From: Afipia sp. | GTDB taxonomy: Bacteria > Pseudomonadota > Alphaproteobacteria > Rhizobiales > Xanthobacteraceae | Assembly (NCBI GenBank): GCA_017308595.1 | Contig: JAFKER010000007.1 | Location: 1 to 64,000 of the forward strand | DNA length: 64,000 bases | Direction: 5' to 3' | Shown here: one piece after another, positions 25,301 through 32,779 of the stretch | How positions within the stretch are numbered: the first letter of the stretch is position 1 | How the letters are laid out: each line of letters starts with the position of its first letter | Program-made: the position numbers and the translations under genes | Notes under the pieces: generated by a model | The model's input: the letters and a program-made list of their open reading frames with translations, nothing else | Database searches by the model: none | What the model was told of the DNA's origin: nothing

Positions 25301-25710
25301 TAGATCAGCGATGTAATTGTGGAGCCGATGTAGCCAAAGCCTGCGCCGCGGGTCAGCAGGTCAATATCTACGCCATATCTGGCTGCATAATAGGCAATCG
25401 GCAGTCCGCAGCAGAAAATGACGGCGCTTACGACCAGAATGGCAGCCGTTGCGTTGGTTACGCCGTAGTTGAGCGTGATGGTTCCGCCGATGGCCTCAAG
25501 GGCGAGAAACGAGATAGCTCCCAGTGCCGTGTTAGCCACACGGGCTGCGGACCAGCGCCGCGCGCTCTTGGCTGTAAAGCGAAGCGCGTAATCCTCAAGC
25601 GTCTGGTTGGCAACCCATTGATTATACTGGCGCCTGACGCGGTCTATGCGCTGCCGACCCGCCAACTCATCCTCCTCATGCGGGAGCCGTAGACGTGGTT
25701 CCCTAGTCAA
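22294..25710 (-). CDS. NCS1 permease-like / Cys-rich / hybrid histidine kinase
   Basis: 1138 residues from a TTG start (no better in-frame start is seen). Residues ~25-480 form an NCS1-type (purine/cytosine permease) membrane domain, with LEDYALRFTAKSARRWSAAR, DLLTRGAGFGYIGSTITSLI and about 12 helices. Residues ~514-550 are Cys-rich (KCCICEH ... CPAYAGPICSLCC ... CHDLC), resembling a zinc ribbon or RING. Two more helices follow at ~575-640, then a coiled coil. The kinase has His697 in SHELRSPLN, an N-box (LLSNAIKFT), DTGPGI and GTGLGL. A receiver has Asp983 in LLDISMTG and a Lys in LMKPF. About 75 residues follow. Divergent from the amide-type transporter operon. Confidence 0.86.
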   Translation of the reverse strand: MTREPRLRLPHEEDELAGRQRIDRVRRQYNQWVANQTLEDYALRFTAKSARRWSAARVANTALGAISFLALEAIGGTITLNYGVTNATAAILVVSAVIFCCGLPIAYYAARYGVDIDLLTRGAGFGYIGSTITSLIYASFTFIFFAIEAVILAMALELCFGIPRPIGYLISAVVIIPLVTHGITLISRFQLWTQPFWILLHILPFAAIAIKSPGSFAEWTAFPGEHGNPSGHLDLLLFGTAASVVFALVAQIGEQVDFLRFLPRDRRTSKRAWWFALVSAGPGWIVPGAIKMLAGSFLAFFAIKHGVTAEYAAEPAHMYLEAFRYVLAQPDLALALTGTFVILSQLKINVTNAYAGSIAWSNFFSRLTHSHPGRVVWLVFNVLVALLLMEIGVYKALEQTLALYSNVAIAWVGALVADLIVNKPLGLRPPHMEFKRAHLYDINPVGVGAMTIATIVSISAFYGFFGTTAKALAPFVALTVAFLTAPVIAWATGGKYYIARKPKKSWQNLQSIKCCICEHAFEPEDMASCPAYAGPICSLCCSLDARCHDLCKPHARVQAQFTEILGKMLPQFIYARINSQLGHYLGVFILSAGLVGLTLGLIYLQTSTAIRFDQVQLSDVLWKVFFALSIIIGVVAWLFVLARQSRQAAEAETRRQTTLLMQEIDAHQKTDMELQRAKEVAESANLAKSRYVVGLSHELRSPLNAISGYAQLLEQDDSLLPKPRDQIRVVRRSADHLSGLIDGLLDISKIEAGRLHLSRDEVRLHAFLDQLVGMFRLQAAAKNIDFAFQRPETLPPVVYADEKRLRQILINLLSNAIKFTQSGSVHFIVHYRSPVAEFEVRDTGPGIHADDLDRIFAPFERGALGISQPQTGTGLGLTISKLLAGVMGGDIRVTSVVDKGSTFYVKMLLSEVTNPTRFKTINAPIYGYHGPRRTILVTDDDPTQRDLLREILTPLGFIVLSANDGESCLDLAQHCQPDLFLLDISMTGIDGWTVAETLRTTGHHQARILMVSASALEAHGTPLAQPFHDGYLMKPFDVPRLLELVGQLLKIEWLYEPHDTPAAAWNIKNDPSPPIEYLNELINLGQIGYVTAIHAKLDQIDQDHPEHVAFVARMRSLIHQFDLGQYMAILQKAQRLDN

Positions 25711-25736
25711 AAATCTACGTCGCGTTTTTGCGGTGC

Positions 25737-25760
25737 CGTATGCGCGATTTCACGTATGCG
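25737..25760. promoter_or_regulatory. Direct repeat CGTATGCG in the kinase-transporter promoter
   Basis: CGTATGCG occurs at 25737-25744 and 25753-25760, start to start 16 bases, between the divergent kinase and binding-protein genes. It could be a site for the LuxR-type regulator; spacing of about one and a half helical turns fits a dimer only loosely. Speculative. Confidence 0.3.
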
Positions 25761-25826
25761 TGCGATGCACAATCCGGGCCATCGTTCCCCTATCGAAACG
25801 TTGTTCAGCCAACACAAGGGGCGGCC

Positions 25827-27089
25827 ATGTCAGACAAGAAAGATCAGGGTTTACAGTCACCTTTCCGGCGCAAGATGTTGATGGGAATGGCGGCTTTGCC
25901 GGCCATGTCCATGATTTCGCGCCCGTCATTCGGCGCGGGACCCGCGACCTCCGCGGTCAACACTACCGGTCTCGCCGTCACCGACACCGAAGTCACGGTC
26001 GGTATCCTTCACTCGGTGACCGGCACAATGGCGATTTCGGAAACCGGATCGGTGCAGGCCGAGAAGCTGGCGATCGAGCAGATCAACGCCTCGGGTGGCG
26101 TGCTCGGGCGGAAGATCAAGTTCATTCAGGAGGACGGCGCATCCGATTGGCCAACCTTCGCGGAAAAGGCGAAGAAGCTGCTGGTCAACGACAAGTGTGC
26201 ATCGGTGATGGGCTGCTGGACTTCAGCGTCGCGCAAGGCGGTGCTGCCCGTGTTCGAGCAGTACAACGGCATGCTCTACTATCCGACCTTCTATGAAGGC
26301 CTCGAGCAGTCCAAGAACGTTATTTACACGGGACAGGAAGCCACCCAGCAGATCATTGCCGGCCTCGACTGGGTCAACAAGACCAAGGGTGCGAAGACCT
26401 TCTATCTGCTCGGTTCGGATTACATCTGGCCGCGCACGTCGAACAAGATCGCGCGCAAGCATATCGAAGGTCATCTGCAGGGCGCGAAGGTCGTCGGCGA
26501 AGAATACTTCCCGCTCGGCCACACCCAGTTCAACTCGGTCATCAACAAGATCAAGCTGACCAAGCCGGACGTGATATACGCCATCATCGTCGGCGGTTCG
26601 AACGTCGCATTCTACAAGCAGCTCAAGGCAGCCGGTATCGACCTGTCGAAGCAGACGCTGCTGACCATCTCGGTTACTGAGGACGAAATCGACGGTATCG
26701 GCGGAGAAAACATCGCGGGTGCGTTCGCTTGCATGAAGTACTTCCAGTCGCTCGATAATCCGAACAACAAGGAATTCGTCGCCGCCTTCAAGAAGATGTG
26801 GGGCGAAAAGACCGTGATCGGAGACGTGACACAGGCTGCCTATCTTGGCCCATGGCTCTGGAAAATGACAGTCGAGAAAGCCGGAAGCTTCGATGTCGAC
26901 AAGATCGCGGCGGCGTCTGCGGGCATTGAGTTCACCAAGGCGCCGGAAGGTTACGTCAAGATCCATCCGAACCACCATCTCTGGTCCAAGACCCGCGTCG
27001 GTCTCGCTCAACTGGATGGCCAGTTCAAGGTTGTGTACGAGACGCCTGACCTGATCGAGCCCGATCCTTTCCCCAAGGGCTACCAGTAA
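25827..27089 (+). CDS. Urea/short-chain amide ABC transporter binding protein (UrtA/FmdD type)
   Basis: 420 residues from ATG 25827 (AAGGGG upstream); a longer frame from 25728 lacks a good start. The N-terminus has a Tat-like signal, FRRKMLMGMAALPAMS. Mature residues include TVGILHSVTGTMAISETGSV, MGCWTSASRKAVLPVFEQYN and LYYPTFYEGLEQSKNVIYTG, hallmarks of UrtA-like proteins for urea and amides. First gene of an operon ending in formamidase, so the ligand is probably formamide, acetamide or urea. Confidence 0.87.
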   Translation: MSDKKDQGLQSPFRRKMLMGMAALPAMSMISRPSFGAGPATSAVNTTGLAVTDTEVTVGILHSVTGTMAISETGSVQAEKLAIEQINASGGVLGRKIKFIQEDGASDWPTFAEKAKKLLVNDKCASVMGCWTSASRKAVLPVFEQYNGMLYYPTFYEGLEQSKNVIYTGQEATQQIIAGLDWVNKTKGAKTFYLLGSDYIWPRTSNKIARKHIEGHLQGAKVVGEEYFPLGHTQFNSVINKIKLTKPDVIYAIIVGGSNVAFYKQLKAAGIDLSKQTLLTISVTEDEIDGIGGENIAGAFACMKYFQSLDNPNNKEFVAAFKKMWGEKTVIGDVTQAAYLGPWLWKMTVEKAGSFDVDKIAAASAGIEFTKAPEGYVKIHPNHHLWSKTRVGLAQLDGQFKVVYETPDLIEPDPFPKGYQ

Positions 27090-27128
27090 ACACCGCGACA
27101 GGTCTCTCTTCACAAAAATCAGCTCCCA

Positions 27129-27188
27129 GGTGTGGATCGTCAGTCCACACCCGCAGCGCTCGCGCCGCGGATTCGTCCGCGGCGCGAG
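27129..27188 (+). terminator. Two consecutive hairpins after the UrtA-type gene
   Basis: GGTGTGGA (27129-27136) pairs with TCCACACC (27144-27151). CTCGCGCCGCGGA (27159-27171) pairs with TCCGCGGCGCGAG (27176-27188) around a TTCG tetraloop, 13 perfect pairs. No T-run. Probably mRNA stabilisers or partial terminators giving excess binding protein. Confidence 0.6.
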
Positions 27189-27210
27189 ACTTCCCGGGCG
27201 GAGAATTAAA

Positions 27211-28137
27211 ATGTTCGGCGACTATTCCATTGGCGATCTCGGCTCGATCTTTGTGATGCAAGGATTCGCAGGCCTTATCCTGTTCTCCGTTTACGTTCTG
27301 ATGGCGCTCGGTCTTGCGATCATCTTCGGCCAGATGGGCGTCATCAATATGGCGCACGGCGAATTCATGATCCTCGGCGCTTACGTCACGTGGATGACGT
27401 CGAATTTCTTTCAAGCGTATCTGCCGTCGCTCTTCAGCGGTTACTTCTTCATCGCAATGATACTAGCGTTCATCGCATCCGGCGCGCTCGGGATGTTGGT
27501 CGAATGGGCGCTGATACGCCATCTCTACAAGCGTCCACTCGACACGCTGCTTGCGACCTGGGGGCTGAGCCTGATTTTGCAGCAGGCCTACCGATCGATC
27601 TTCGGTGCCCGCGAAGTCGGTGTTGAGCTGCCGCAGTGGATGCTGGGTTCGCTCAAACTTACCGATACGATTGAAGTCCCCATTAACGGCATCTTTGTGA
27701 TGTGCCTGACGGTTCTGATCACGCTTGCTGTTGCTTACATCATGTACAAGTCGCGTTGGGGCCGCCAGGTGCGTGCCGTGGTGCAAAACCGTGTGATGGC
27801 CGGCGCCACCGGCATCAATACCGAGAAGGTCGATCGTTACACTTTCGGTCTCGGCTGTGGCATTGCCGGCGTCGCTGGCTCGGCCTTCACCATGATCGGC
27901 TCGACGGGGCCGACATCCGGCCAGCTCTACATCGTCGATACCTTTCTTGTCGTGGTCTTCGGCGGCGCGGCCAGCTTGCTCGGAACCATCGCTTCGGCCT
28001 TCACCATCTCGCAGGCTCAGTCGACCATGGAATTCTTTATGTCGGGTTCGATGGCCAAGGTTCTCACGCTACTCGCCATCGTCGGCATCCTCATGCTGCG
28101 GCCGCAGGGGTTGTTCGCCCTCAAGGTCCGGAAGTGA
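27211..28137 (+). CDS. Amide/urea ABC transporter permease (UrtB type)
   Basis: 308 residues from ATG 27211 (GGGCGGAGA nearby). It carries ALGLAIIFGQMGVINMAHGE, FMILGAYVTWM, the RPLDTLLATWGLSLILQQAY segment and a C-terminal VFGGAASLLGTIASAFTISQ. These are UrtB-specific extensions of the LivH family. Forms the channel with the UrtC-type protein. Confidence 0.87.
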   Translation: MFGDYSIGDLGSIFVMQGFAGLILFSVYVLMALGLAIIFGQMGVINMAHGEFMILGAYVTWMTSNFFQAYLPSLFSGYFFIAMILAFIASGALGMLVEWALIRHLYKRPLDTLLATWGLSLILQQAYRSIFGAREVGVELPQWMLGSLKLTDTIEVPINGIFVMCLTVLITLAVAYIMYKSRWGRQVRAVVQNRVMAGATGINTEKVDRYTFGLGCGIAGVAGSAFTMIGSTGPTSGQLYIVDTFLVVVFGGAASLLGTIASAFTISQAQSTMEFFMSGSMAKVLTLLAIVGILMLRPQGLFALKVRK

Positions 28138-28149
28138 AAAGGCCAAAAA

Positions 28150-29370
28150 ATGTCCGAGACAATGTCCAAGAAAAGCGCAGAGAAAACTGTTGGCGCCAGG
28201 GTCATCAATAAGGCCGTCAATGACAGTCCGCGCTTCGCGAACCGCTCCGAGCTTGTCGGCATTCTGGTGCTCGGTGTGTTGCTGGTTGTCATTCTGCCGC
28301 TGACACTGGATATCTTCCGGCTCAATCTGGTTGCGAAATATCTGACTTACGCATTCGTCGCCATCGGTCTTGTGATCTGCTGGGGTTATGGTGGAATTCT
28401 CAGCCTGGGGCAGGGCGTGTTCTTCGGCCTCGGTGGCTATTGCATGGCGATGTTTCTCAAGCTGGAAGCATCAAGCGTCGCCAACACAAAGATCCAATCG
28501 ACGCCCGGTATTCCGGATTTCATGGACTGGAATCAGCTCACGCAGCTTCCGCTTTTCTGGAAGCCGTTTCACAGTCTGACCTTTACGATCATCGCTATCA
28601 TTCTGGTGCCTGCAATCTTCTCGTTTATCGTCGGCGCTGCGATGTTTAAGCGACGGGTCGGCGGCACGTACTTCGCCATCATTACCCAGGCAATTGCAGC
28701 CATCCTGACCATCCTGATCATTGGTCAGCAGGGCTACACCGGCGGCGTCAACGGTATCACTGATCTTCGGACGCTCAAGGGCTGGGATATTCGCACCGAT
28801 AACGCCAAGTTCATTCTCTACTTTGTGGAAGTGGCCCTGCTGTTCGGCTGTATCGGTGTGGCCCTTTTCATTCGGCACTCGAAACTTGGACGAATCTTGG
28901 TCGCGATGCGTGAGAAGGAAGACCGTGTCCGGTTCTCCGGATACAGCGTCGCCAACTTCAAGATCTTCGCTTTCTGTGCTGCTGCCGTGTTCGCCTCGAT
29001 TGGTGGCGCATTGTTCGCTCTCGAAATCGGCTTCATGTCGCCGTCCTTCGTTGGCATCGTGCCGTCCATCGAGATGGTGATCTATGCCGCTGTGGGCGGG
29101 CGTCTCTCCATCCTCGGCGCTGTCTACGGAACGCTTCTGGTCAACTTCGCCAAGACCAGCCTGTCGGAATCGTTCCCTGAATTGTGGCTGTTCGGGCTCG
29201 GCGGACTGTTCATTGCCGTGGTGCTGGCGTTCCCGAACGGTCTGGCCGGGATCTGGCGCGACCATGTTCAGAGCCACATCGATCGTCTGATCGCGTCACG
29301 CATGCCGAAGACGGGCGGCAAGAACGGCTGGACCGGCGGTTCAGTCGCCGATGGCGCACCTGCGGAATAG
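28150..29370 (+). CDS. Amide/urea ABC transporter permease (UrtC type)
   Basis: 406 residues, as expected for UrtC-like proteins, with a hydrophilic ~40-residue N-terminus. YGGILSLGQGVFFGLGGYCM and the RVGGTYFAIITQAIAAILTI, ALEIGFMSPSFVGIVPSIEM and YAAVGGRLSILGAVYGTLLV segments are visible. Thirteen bases after the UrtB-type stop. Good Shine-Dalgarno is not obvious. Confidence 0.87.
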   Translation: MSETMSKKSAEKTVGARVINKAVNDSPRFANRSELVGILVLGVLLVVILPLTLDIFRLNLVAKYLTYAFVAIGLVICWGYGGILSLGQGVFFGLGGYCMAMFLKLEASSVANTKIQSTPGIPDFMDWNQLTQLPLFWKPFHSLTFTIIAIILVPAIFSFIVGAAMFKRRVGGTYFAIITQAIAAILTILIIGQQGYTGGVNGITDLRTLKGWDIRTDNAKFILYFVEVALLFGCIGVALFIRHSKLGRILVAMREKEDRVRFSGYSVANFKIFAFCAAAVFASIGGALFALEIGFMSPSFVGIVPSIEMVIYAAVGGRLSILGAVYGTLLVNFAKTSLSESFPELWLFGLGGLFIAVVLAFPNGLAGIWRDHVQSHIDRLIASRMPKTGGKNGWTGGSVADGAPAE

Positions 29371-29379
29371 GAGAGCATC

Positions 29380-30135
29380 ATGCTTGTCGGTCATCAGCCA
29401 AAAGAATTCCTCCTCGCGGTCGAGGCGCTGACGGTCTCGTTCGATGGTTTCAAGGCGGTGAATGATCTGTCGTTCTATGTCGATGAGAATGAGATTCGCG
29501 TCATTATCGGTCCGAACGGCGCCGGAAAGACCACGGTGCTCGATCTGATCTGCGGCAAGACCAAAGCCACGTCAGGATCGATTCAGTTCCGCAACAAGGA
29601 ACTGACCAAAATGAAAGAGAACGAGATCGTTCAGGCCGGGGTGGGTCGAAAATTTCAGACACCGTCAATCTATGACGATCTTACCGTGTTCGAGAATCTC
29701 GAAATTTCCTATCCGCGCGGGCGGACGGTGTTTGGCGCGCTGACATTTCAACGTGATGCGACGGTGCGTGATCGAGTCGAGGAGGTCGCGGAGATGATCT
29801 TTCTCAAAGATCGTCTCGGCATGAGCGCGGAACTTCTCAGTCACGGCCAGAAGCAATGGCTTGAGATCGGTATGCTGCTGATCCAGGACCCCGATCTGTT
29901 GATGCTCGATGAACCGGTCGCCGGCATGAGCGTCAGCGAGCGCGTCAAGACCGCCGAACTTCTCAATCGCATCATCAAGGATCGCTCGGTTCTGGTGATC
30001 GAGCACGACATGAAATTCGTCGAGGACATCGCCCATAAGGTGACCGTGCTGCATCAGGGTCAGATCTTGTCGGAAGGCTCGATGGAGAAGGTCAAGAACG
30101 ATCCGAAGGTCATTGAAGTCTACCTCGGTCATTAA
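29380..30135 (+). CDS. Amide/urea ABC transporter ATP-binding protein (UrtD type)
   Basis: 251 residues. Walker A reads GPNGAGKTT (~47-55), a UrtD-like VGRKFQTPSIYDDLTVFEN follows, the signature is LSHGQKQWLEIG, and Walker B is LLMLDEPVAGMS, then VIEHDMKFVEDIA. One of two ATPases of the transporter. Confidence 0.88.
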   Translation: MLVGHQPKEFLLAVEALTVSFDGFKAVNDLSFYVDENEIRVIIGPNGAGKTTVLDLICGKTKATSGSIQFRNKELTKMKENEIVQAGVGRKFQTPSIYDDLTVFENLEISYPRGRTVFGALTFQRDATVRDRVEEVAEMIFLKDRLGMSAELLSHGQKQWLEIGMLLIQDPDLLMLDEPVAGMSVSERVKTAELLNRIIKDRSVLVIEHDMKFVEDIAHKVTVLHQGQILSEGSMEKVKNDPKVIEVYLGH

Positions 30136-30158
30136 GTCCGAAAGTCAAGGAAGATACC

Positions 30159-30848
30159 ATGCTGGCGATTTCTGATCTTCATGTTGCATACGGGCAAAGC
30201 GAAGTTCTGCACGGCCTCAATGTGTCGGTTCAACCGAACGAGATCGTTGCGATCATGGGCCGCAATGGCATGGGAAAAACCACGCTGATGAAGTCGTTGA
30301 TGGGGATCGTACCGACCAAGAGCGGTTCGGTGTCCATGGAGGGGAGCGAACTCAGCAAACTCAAGAGCTATGAGCGTGTCGCCAAGGGCCTTGCCTATGT
30401 CCCGCAGGGCCGCATGATCTTCTCGACCATGACTGTGAAGGAAAATATCGAAACCGGACTGGTTGCTTCGGGTGGGAAGGAAGTGCCCGGCGATATCTAC
30501 GAGTTGTTTCCTGTCCTGCTGGAGATGAAAGGCCGGCGCGGCGGCAATTTGTCCGGCGGGCAGCAGCAGCAACTGGCGATTGCGCGGGCTCTTGCGACCA
30601 ATCCAAAAGTCCTGCTGCTCGATGAGCCGACTGAGGGCATTCAACCGTCGATCATTCGAGAGATGGCGCGCACGCTCAAGCGCATCCGCGATGAACGCGG
30701 CCTGTCAATTATCGTTTCCGAGCAGGTTTTGAGCTTCGCGCTCGATGTCGCAGACCGTGTCCTAGTCATCGAGAATGGGGAGATCGTTCGCGATGAGGCG
30801 CGCGATGGCATCGATGCCGCGCAGGTCGCAAAATATCTTTCAGTCTAA
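30159..30848 (+). CDS. Amide/urea ABC transporter ATP-binding protein (UrtE type)
   Basis: 229 residues. Walker A is GRNGMGKTT, signature NLSGGQQQQLAIARAL, Walker B VLLLDEPTEGIQPSI, typical of UrtE. It starts 24 bases after the UrtD-type stop and is followed 33 bases later by formamidase. Confidence 0.88.
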   Translation: MLAISDLHVAYGQSEVLHGLNVSVQPNEIVAIMGRNGMGKTTLMKSLMGIVPTKSGSVSMEGSELSKLKSYERVAKGLAYVPQGRMIFSTMTVKENIETGLVASGGKEVPGDIYELFPVLLEMKGRRGGNLSGGQQQQLAIARALATNPKVLLLDEPTEGIQPSIIREMARTLKRIRDERGLSIIVSEQVLSFALDVADRVLVIENGEIVRDEARDGIDAAQVAKYLSV

Positions 30849-30880
30849 CCAAGCCGTTCGTAACCCAGGGGAGCATCTCA

Positions 30881-32110
30881 ATGCCAGATACACTGATCAA
30901 GGTTGATCTCAATCAGTCGGCCTACGACAACGACAAGGTTCACAATCGTTGGCATCCGGATATTCCGATGGTGGAGTGGGTCAGTCCCGGCGACGATTTT
31001 ATCATCGAGACTTACGACTGGACCGGCGGTTTCATCAAGAACAACGATTCAGCCGATGATGTGCGCGATATCGATCTGTCGATTGTGCATTTCCTCTCCG
31101 GCCCGATCGGCGTCAAGGGCGCGGAGCCGGGCGATCTTCTGGTCGTCGATCTGCTTGATGTCGGCCCGATGAAAGAGAGCCTCTGGGGCTTTAACGGCTT
31201 CTTCTCCAAGCAGAATGGCGGCGGCTTTCTCACCGACCATTTCCCGCTGGCGCAGAAGTCGATCTGGGACTTCAAGGGCATGTACACCTCGTCGCGGCAC
31301 ATTCCGGGCGTCAATTTCGCTGGGTTGATCCATCCCGGTCTGATCGGCTGTCTGCCTGATTCGAAGATGCTGTCGATGTGGAACGAGCGCGAGACTGCGT
31401 TGATTGCGACCAATCCGACGCGCGTGCCGGGTCTGGCCAATCCGCCATTCGGCCCCACTGCACATATGGGCCGCTTGAAGGGTGACGCGAAGGCTAAGGC
31501 CGCTGCAGAAGGCGCTCGTACCGTCCCGCCGCGCGAACACGGCGGAAACTGCGACATCAAGGATCTGTCGCGTGGTTCGAAGATTTATTTCCCGGTCTAT
31601 GTTCCGGGCGCAGGCCTTTCCATGGGCGATCTGCACTTCAGCCAGGGCGATGGGGAAATCACCTTCTGCGGCGCGATCGAGATGGCCGGCTGGCTTCACA
31701 TCAAGGTCGATGTCATCAAGGACGGCATGGCGAAGTACGGCATCAAGAATCCCGTCTTCAAGCCGTCGCCGATGACGCCGAACTACAAGGACTTCCTGAT
31801 CTTCGAAGGCATCTCCGTCGATGAGCAGGGTAAGCAGCACTATCTCGACGTGACGGTTGCCTATCGGCAGGCATGCCTCAACGCCATCGAGTATCTCAAG
31901 AAGTTCGGATACTCGGGCGCGCAGGCTTACTCCATCCTCGGAACTGCGCCAGTACAGGGGCACATATCTGGCGTGGTGGACGTGCCAAATGCCTGCGCCA
32001 CGCTATGGCTGCCGACGGAAATTTTCGACTTCGACGTCATGCCGTCGTCAGCGGGACCGATCAAACATATCAAGGGCGGCATCGACATGCCGTTGTCGCC
32101 TGACAAGTAA
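30881..32110 (+). CDS. fmdA: Formamidase (acetamidase/formamidase family)
   Basis: 409 residues, the usual FmdA length. It begins MPDTLIKVDLNQSAYDNDKV and has HNRWHPDIPMVEWVSPGD, GVKGAEPGDLLVVDLLDVGP, the PGVNFAGLIHPGLIGCLP region and PREHGGNCDIKDLSRGSKIY, all strongly conserved in formamidases. It would hydrolyse formamide, and possibly acetamide, to the acid and ammonia in the cytoplasm. Being last but one in the operon after an amide transporter makes this a coherent uptake-and-hydrolysis unit for nitrogen (and C1) supply. Confidence 0.92.
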   Translation: MPDTLIKVDLNQSAYDNDKVHNRWHPDIPMVEWVSPGDDFIIETYDWTGGFIKNNDSADDVRDIDLSIVHFLSGPIGVKGAEPGDLLVVDLLDVGPMKESLWGFNGFFSKQNGGGFLTDHFPLAQKSIWDFKGMYTSSRHIPGVNFAGLIHPGLIGCLPDSKMLSMWNERETALIATNPTRVPGLANPPFGPTAHMGRLKGDAKAKAAAEGARTVPPREHGGNCDIKDLSRGSKIYFPVYVPGAGLSMGDLHFSQGDGEITFCGAIEMAGWLHIKVDVIKDGMAKYGIKNPVFKPSPMTPNYKDFLIFEGISVDEQGKQHYLDVTVAYRQACLNAIEYLKKFGYSGAQAYSILGTAPVQGHISGVVDVPNACATLWLPTEIFDFDVMPSSAGPIKHIKGGIDMPLSPDK

Positions 32111-32198
32111 CCCGCGAGGTGATGTGGAGGCGGTGCGTATCTTGCCGCCTCTGCATCCGTGCTGGATCACGAGCAGGACAAACCGAGGGAGACGGGCT

Positions 32199-32540
32199 GT
32201 GCCGGTTTATGAATATCTTTGCAACGACTGCGGACCATTCACCGATATGCGACCGATGTCCGAATATGATATGCCGCAGGACTGTCCGCAGTGCGCGGTT
32301 GCCGCGCCGAGAGTCATTCTCACCGCGCCGCGCTTCTCATGCATGCCGGCAGCGACGCGGAAGTCACATGCCATCAATGAGCGCAGCGCCAATGCGCCAA
32401 AGACACTTGGTGAATACAAGGCGTCCCATGGACCCGGATGCGGATGCTGTTCAAGCGGAAAACCATCGCGACTGGTGACAAAGTCACGCTCTGGCGCGAA
32501 GGGCTTTCCGACGGCAAGGCCATGGATGATCAGCCATTAA
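32199..32540 (+). CDS. fmdB: FmdB-type zinc-ribbon protein
   Basis: 113 residues from a GTG at 32199 (VPVYEYLCNDCGPFTDMRPM as translated, initiator Met in practice). Two Cys pairs, C-x2-C in LCNDCG and C-x2-C in DCPQCA, form the CxxC_CxxC zinc ribbon of FmdB-family proteins. A Cys-rich tail segment GCGCCSSG is also present. The family is called regulatory on the basis of amide operons; its mechanism is not well defined. 88 bases separate it from fmdA, with a short inverted repeat (32127-32151). Confidence 0.8.
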   Translation: MPVYEYLCNDCGPFTDMRPMSEYDMPQDCPQCAVAAPRVILTAPRFSCMPAATRKSHAINERSANAPKTLGEYKASHGPGCGCCSSGKPSRLVTKSRSGAKGFPTARPWMISH

Positions 32541-32779
32541 CCTCGCAATTGAATGGTCGTTTTTGATATTGCCGAGGACGTGTTTTGGATCGACCGGCAG
32601 TCTTCTGTCGGGGAAAACCGCGCATACAGCCAGAAGAGTGTTGAGCTTACTTTCCGGATTGGTCTCGCGTCTGAGTATGATCTGTCACCGGTTCGATCAG
32701 CATTACATCGCCATCTAATCCGGGTTTGCTCTTGATCGCTCCGCCCGGCATTTTGTTGGTCGCAATATGGTGCCTAAGG

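Noticed and set aside
32541-32779. Frame 32553-32735 after fmdB
   Set aside because: Short and unlike any family; probably non-coding.
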